Shown one piece after another: positions 59,201 through 64,000 of a stretch of DNA of 64,000 nucleotides (the first letter of the stretch is position 1; the number at the start of each line of letters is the position of its first letter). A model generated the notes under the pieces. It was not told the DNA's origin and made no database searches. It worked only from the letters and a program-made list of their open reading frames with translations. The position numbers and the translations under genes were made by a program. Source of the DNA: Tipula vernalis (Eukaryota; Arthropoda; Insecta; Diptera; Tipulidae). Where the stretch lies: the NCBI GenBank assembly GCA_958295665.1, contig OY282560.1, forward strand, positions 49,538,333 through 49,602,332. Direction: 5' to 3'.

Positions 59201-62200
59201 ATTATTTCTAAACATTTCTTAGAAAATTCAATTTTATTGAAAATTAACTGTGCTATAGCCCACAAGTTTTTGGGCGGCAAAAATCTAAAATGGTCCGATT
59301 ACGATGATTGATACCTCTATCAATAGGTTTCGGGACCTGTAATTGCTGTGACAATTTTCATTTTGATTGCTCGATTATTTCTAAACATTTCTTAGAAAAT
59401 TCAATTTTATTGAAAATTAACTGTGCTATAGCCCACAAGTTTTTGGGCGGCAAAAATCTAAAATGATCCGATTACGATGATTGATACCTCTATCAATAGG
59501 TTTCGGGACCTGTAATTGCTGTGACAATTTTCATTTTGATTGCTCGATTATTTCTATACATTTCTTAGAAAATTCAATTTTATTGAAAATTAACTGTGCT
59601 ATAGCCCACAAGTTTTTGGGCGGCTAAAATCTAAAATGGTCCGATTACGATATTTGATACCTCTATCAATAGGTTTCGGGACCTGTAATTGCTGTGACAA
59701 TTTTCATTTTGATTGCTCGATTATTTCTAAACATTTCTTAGAAAATTCAATTTTATTGAAAATTAACTGTGCTATAGCCCACAAGTTTTTGGGCGGCAAA
59801 AATCTAAAATGGTCCGATTACGATGATTGATACCTCTATCAATAGGTTTCGGGACCTGTAATTGCTGTGACAATTTTCATTTTGATTGCTCGATTATTTC
59901 TAAACATTTCTTAGAAAATTCAATTTTATTGAAAATTAACTGTGCTATAGCCCACAAGTTTTTGGGCGGCAAAAATCTAAAATGGTCCGATTACGATGAT
60001 TGATACCTCTATCAATAGGTTTCGGGACCTGTGATTGCTGTGACAATTTTCATTTTGATTGCTCGATTATTTCTAAACATTTCTTAGAAAATTCAATTTT
60101 ATTGAAAATTAACTGTGCTATAGCCCACAAGTTTTTGGGCGGCAAAAATCTAAAATGGTCCGATTACGATGATTGATACCTCTATCAATAGGTTTCGGGA
60201 CCTGTAATTGCTTTGCCAATTTTCATTTTGATTGCTCGATTATTTCTAAACATTTCTTAGAAAATTCAATTTTATTGAAAATCAACTGTGCTATAGCCCA
60301 CAAGTTTTTGGGCGGCAAAAATCTAAAATGGTCCGATTACGATGATTGATACCTCTATCAATAGGTTTCGGGACCTGTGATTGCTGTGACAATTTTCATT
60401 TTGATTGCTCGATTATTTCTAAACATTTCTTAGAAAATTCAATTTTATTGAAAATTAACTGTGCTATAGCCCACAAGTTTTTGGGCGGCAAAAATCTAAA
60501 ATGGTCCGATTACGATGATTGATACCTCTATCAATAGGTTTCGGGACCTGTAATTGCTGTGCCAATTTTCATTTTGATTGCTCGATTATTTCTAAACATT
60601 TCTTAGAAAATTCAATTTTATTGAAAATCAACTGTGCTATAGCCCACAAGTTTTTGGGCGGCAAAAATCTAAAATGGTCCGATTACGATGATTGATACCT
60701 CTATCAATAGGTTTCGGGACCTGTAATTGCTGTGCCAATTTTCATTTTGATTGCTCGATTATTTCTAAACATTTCTTAGAAAATTCAATTTTATTGAAAA
60801 TCAACAGTGCTATAGCCCACAAGTTTTTGGGCGGCAAAAATCTAAAATGGTCCGATTACGATGATTGATACCTCTATCAATAGGTTTCGGGACCTGTAAT
60901 TGCTGTGCCAATTTTCATTTTGATTGCTCGATTATTTCTAAACATTTCTTAGAAAATTCAATTTTATTGAAAATCAACTGTGCTATAGCTCACAAGTTTT
61001 TGGGCGGCAAAAATCTAAAATGATCCGATTACGATGATTGATATCTCTATCAATAGGTTTCGGGACCTGTAATTGCTGTGACAATTTTCATTTTGATTGC
61101 TCGATTATTTCTAAACATTTCTTAGAAAATTCAATTTTATTGGAAATCAACTGTGCTATAGCCCACAAGTTTTTGGGCGGCAAAAATCTAAAATGGTCCG
61201 ATTACGATGATTGATACCTCTATCAATAGGTTTCGGGACCTGTAATTGCTGTGCCAATTTTCATTTTGATTGCTCGATTATTTCTAAACATTTCTTAGAA
61301 AATTTAATTTTATTGAAAATCAACTGTGCTATAGCCCACAAGTTTTTGGGCGGCAAAAATCTAAAATGGTCCGATTACGATGATTGATACCTCTATCAAT
61401 AGGTTTCGGGACCTGTGATTGCTGTGCCAATTTTCATTTTGATTGCTCGATTATTTCTAAACATTTCTTAGAAAATTCAATTTTATTGAAAATCAACTGT
61501 GCTATAGCCCACAAGTTTTTGGGCGGCAAAAATCTAAAATGATCCGATTACGATGATTGATACCTCTATCAATAGGTTTCGGGACCTGTAATTGCTGTGA
61601 CAATTTTCATTTTGATTGCTCGATTATTTCTAAACATTTCTTAGAAAATTCAATTTTATTGAAAATCAACTGTGCTATAGCCCACAAGTTTTTGGGCGGC
61701 AAAAATCTAAAATGATCCGATTACGATGATTGATACCTCTATCAATAGGTTTCGGGACCTGTAATTGATGTGACAATTTTCATTTAGATTGCTCAATTCA
61801 ATTTTATTAAAAATTAACTGTGCTATAGCCCACAAGTTTTTGGGCGGCAAAAATCTAAAATGGTCCGATTACGATGATTGATACCTCTATCAATAGGTTT
61901 CGGGACCTGTAATTGCTGTGCCAATTTTCATTTTGATTGCTCGATTATTTCTAAACATTTCTTAGAAAATTCAATTTTATTGAAAATCAACTGTGCTATA
62001 GCCCACAAGTTTTTGGGCGGCAAAAATCTAAAATGATCCGATTACGATGATTGATACATCTATCAATAGGTTTCGGGACCTGTAATTGCTGTGACAATTT
62101 TCATTTTGATTGCTCGATTATTTCTAAACATTTCTTAGAAAATTCAATTTTATTGAAAATCAACTGTGTTATAGCCCACAAGTTTTTGGGCGGCAAAAAT

Positions 62201-64000
62201 CTAAAATGGTCCGATTACGATGATTGATACCTCTATCAATAGGTTTCGGGACCTGTAATTGCTGTGCCAATTTTCATTTTGATTGCTCGATTATTTCTAA
62301 ACATTTCTTAGAAAATTCAATTTTATTGAAAATCAACTGTGCTATAGCCCACAAGTTTTTGGGCGGCAAAAATCTAAAATGGTCCGATTACGATGATTGA
62401 TACCTCTATCAATAGGTTTCGGGACCTGTAATTGCTGTGACAATTTTTATTTTGATTGCTCGATTATTTCTAAACATTTCTTAGAAAATTCAATTTTATT
62501 GAAAATCAACTGTGCTATAGCCCACAAGTTTTTGGGCGGCAAAAATCTAAAATGATCCGATTACGATGATTGATACCTCTATCAATAGGTTTCGGGACCT
62601 GTAATTGCTGTGACAATTTTCATTTTGATTGCTCGATTATTTCTAAACATTTCTTAGAAAATTCAATTTTATTGAAAATCAACTGTGTTATAGCCCACAA
62701 GTTTTTGGGCGGCAAAAATCTAAAATGGTCCGATTACGATGATTGATACCTCTATCAATAGGTTTCGGGACCTGTAATTGCTGTGCCAATTTTCATTTTG
62801 ATTGCTCGATTATTTCTAAACATTTCTTAGAAAATTCAATTTTATTGAAAATCAACTGTGCTATAGCCCACAAGTTTTTGGGCGGCAAAAATCTAAAATG
62901 GTCCGATTACGATGATTGATACCTCTATCAATAGGTTTCGGGACCTGTAATTGCTGTGACAATTTTTATTTTGATTGCTCGATTATTTCTAAACATTTCT
63001 TAGAAAATTCAATTTTATTGAAAATCAACTGTGCTATAGCCCACAAGTTTTTGGGCGGCAAAAATCTAAAATGATCCGATTACGATGATTGATACCTCTA
63101 TCAATAGGTTTCGGGACCTGTAATTGCTGTGCCAATTTTCATTTTGATTGCTCGATTATTTCTAAACATTTCTTAGAAAATTCAATTTTATTGAAAATCA
63201 ACTGTGCTATAGCCCACAAGTTTTTGGGCGGCAAAAATCTAAAATGATCCGATTACGATGATTGATACATCTATCAATAGGTTTCGGGACCTGTAATTGC
63301 TGTGACAATTTTCATTTTGATTGCTCGATTATTTCTAAACATTTCTTAGAAAATTCAATTTTATTGAAAATCAACTGTGTTATAGCCCACAAGTTTTTGG
63401 GCGGCAAAAATCTAAAATGGTCCGATTACGATGATTGATACCTCTATCAATAGGTTTCGGGACCTGTAATTGCTGTGCCAATTTTCATTTTGATTGCTCG
63501 ATTATTTCTAAACATTTCTTAGAAAATTCAATTTTATTGAAAATCAACTGTGCTATAGCCCACAAGTTTTTGGGCGGCAAAAATCTAAAATGATCCGATT
63601 ACGATGATTGATACCTCTATCAATAGGTTTCGGGACCTGTAATTGCTGTGACAATTTTCATTTTGATTGCTCGATTATTTCTAAACATTTCTTAGAAAAT
63701 TCAATTTTATTGAAAATCAACTGTGCTATAGCCCACAAGTTTTTGGGCGGCAAAAATCTAAAATGATCCGATTACGATGATTGATACCTCTATCAATAGG
63801 TTTCGGGACCTGTAATTGCTGTGACAATTTTCATTTTGATTGCTCGATTATTTCTAAACATTTCTTAGAAAATTCAATTTTATTGAAAATCAACTGTGCT
63901 ATAGCCCACAAGTTTTTGGGCGGCAAAAATCTAAAATGGTCCGATTACGATGATTGATACCTCTATCAATAGGTTTCGGGACCTGTAATTGCTGTGCCAA
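53231..64000 (+). repeat. Array zone 5: mixed variants with a 2,595-bp offset duplication
   Basis: ATTTGATA monomers reappear (53235, 54100, 54446, 54965, 55830, 57041, 58425, 59636), mixed with zone 4 states. Private changes recur exactly 2,595 bp apart (15x173): TACCAAT at 56031/58626, GGTTTGGGGACC at 56560/59155, CTATACATT at 56960/59555 and CTGTGATTG at 57435/60030. Near 62-63.4 kb a GATACATC change recurs at 62053/63264 (1,211 bp). The array continues past the window. Confidence 0.9.

Larger units (their letters stand above)
17698..64000 (+). repeat. 173-bp satellite array, about 268 monomers, uninterrupted
   Basis: A single head-to-tail family fills the last 46.3 kb and leaves the window. 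The monomer is AT-rich and 173 bp. A 168-bp class lacks TTTCG in the segment AATAGGTTTCGGGACCTG (19 copies, all between 18078 and 30440). Spacing of diagnostic sites shows that from 30.5 to 61.7 kb length deviates only by 1-bp losses near 31550 and 36570 and a 2-bp gain near 40051. One monomer near 61780 lacks about 25 bp. No transposon or unique sequence interrupts it. Size and organisation suit centromeric or pericentromeric satellite; that role is inferred. The family is not one I can name. Confidence 0.97.

Noticed and set aside
18898..59830. Dozens of 64-codon plus-strand ORFs (starting MVRLRWLIP or MVRLRYLIP) in the satellite
   Set aside because: They are by-products of the monomer. The ORF is longer than the 173-bp period, 173 is not a multiple of three, and the commonest variant (ACGATGATTG) puts a TGA six codons in. 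No sign of coding constraint.
17698..64000. CRISPR-like repeat array
   Set aside because: The whole period is conserved and there are no unique spacers; the genome is eukaryotic.
17698..64000. CENP-B box in the monomer
   Set aside because: TTTCGGGA superficially resembles parts of the box, but the nTTCGnnnnAnnCGGGn spacing is not met.

Overview
The window looks like a pericentromeric or centromere-edge segment of an arthropod genome, most likely an insect and plausibly a dipteran. The evidence is one intact nuclear gene with three tiny introns (64-68 bp), several LTR retrotransposons of copia and Ty3/gypsy type, and very AT-rich spacers. Nothing is prokaryotic. The species and the satellite family cannot be named from sequence alone.

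Layout. (1) 1-3.86 kb: a decayed copia-type element on the minus strand, cut by the left window edge, with RT, integrase, protease and gag blocks, a tRNA-iMet-like primer site and an LTR. (2) 3.9-4.7 kb: the 5' end (gag, primer site, LTR) of a gypsy-type element on the minus strand, probably split by the copia insertion. (3) 4.7-6.57 kb: gene-free; a C-poor G/T-rich stretch, then AT-rich DNA. (4) 6574-11325: a full-length Ty3/gypsy element of mdg3/blastopia type with two LTRs and a 4-bp target-site duplication, structurally complete but with gag and pol broken many times. (5) 11.3-13.7 kb: spacer and an old degenerate gypsy pol. (6) 13.7-16.2 kb: the only genic island: a 4-exon B-type mitotic cyclin gene (420 aa, KEN box and destruction box), a possible tiny divergent spliced transcript upstream, and an unidentified converging ORF downstream. 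(7) 16.65-17.6 kb: the 3' end of another copia element. (8) 17698-64000: an uninterrupted satellite array, about 268 tandem monomers of 173 bp, running off the right edge.

The array is the main object. It has a diverged edge (17.7-19.7 kb); a higher-order-repeat zone (19.7-30.2 kb) built on an 860-bp five-monomer unit (four of 173 plus one of 168 bp), which in its right half alternates into a 1,720-bp superunit; a zone with 10- and 7-monomer duplications (30.2-37.8 kb); a zone defined by new variants (37.8-53.2 kb); and a mixed zone with a 15-monomer (2,595-bp) offset duplication (53.2-64 kb). Each monomer carries several short dyads. The 168-bp class lacks exactly 5 bp at the loop of one dyad and is confined to the first 12.7 kb of the array.

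The cyclin frame is intact across four exons, so the many frameshifts and stops in the retroelements are better read as real decay than as poor sequence. No restored element sequence is given.
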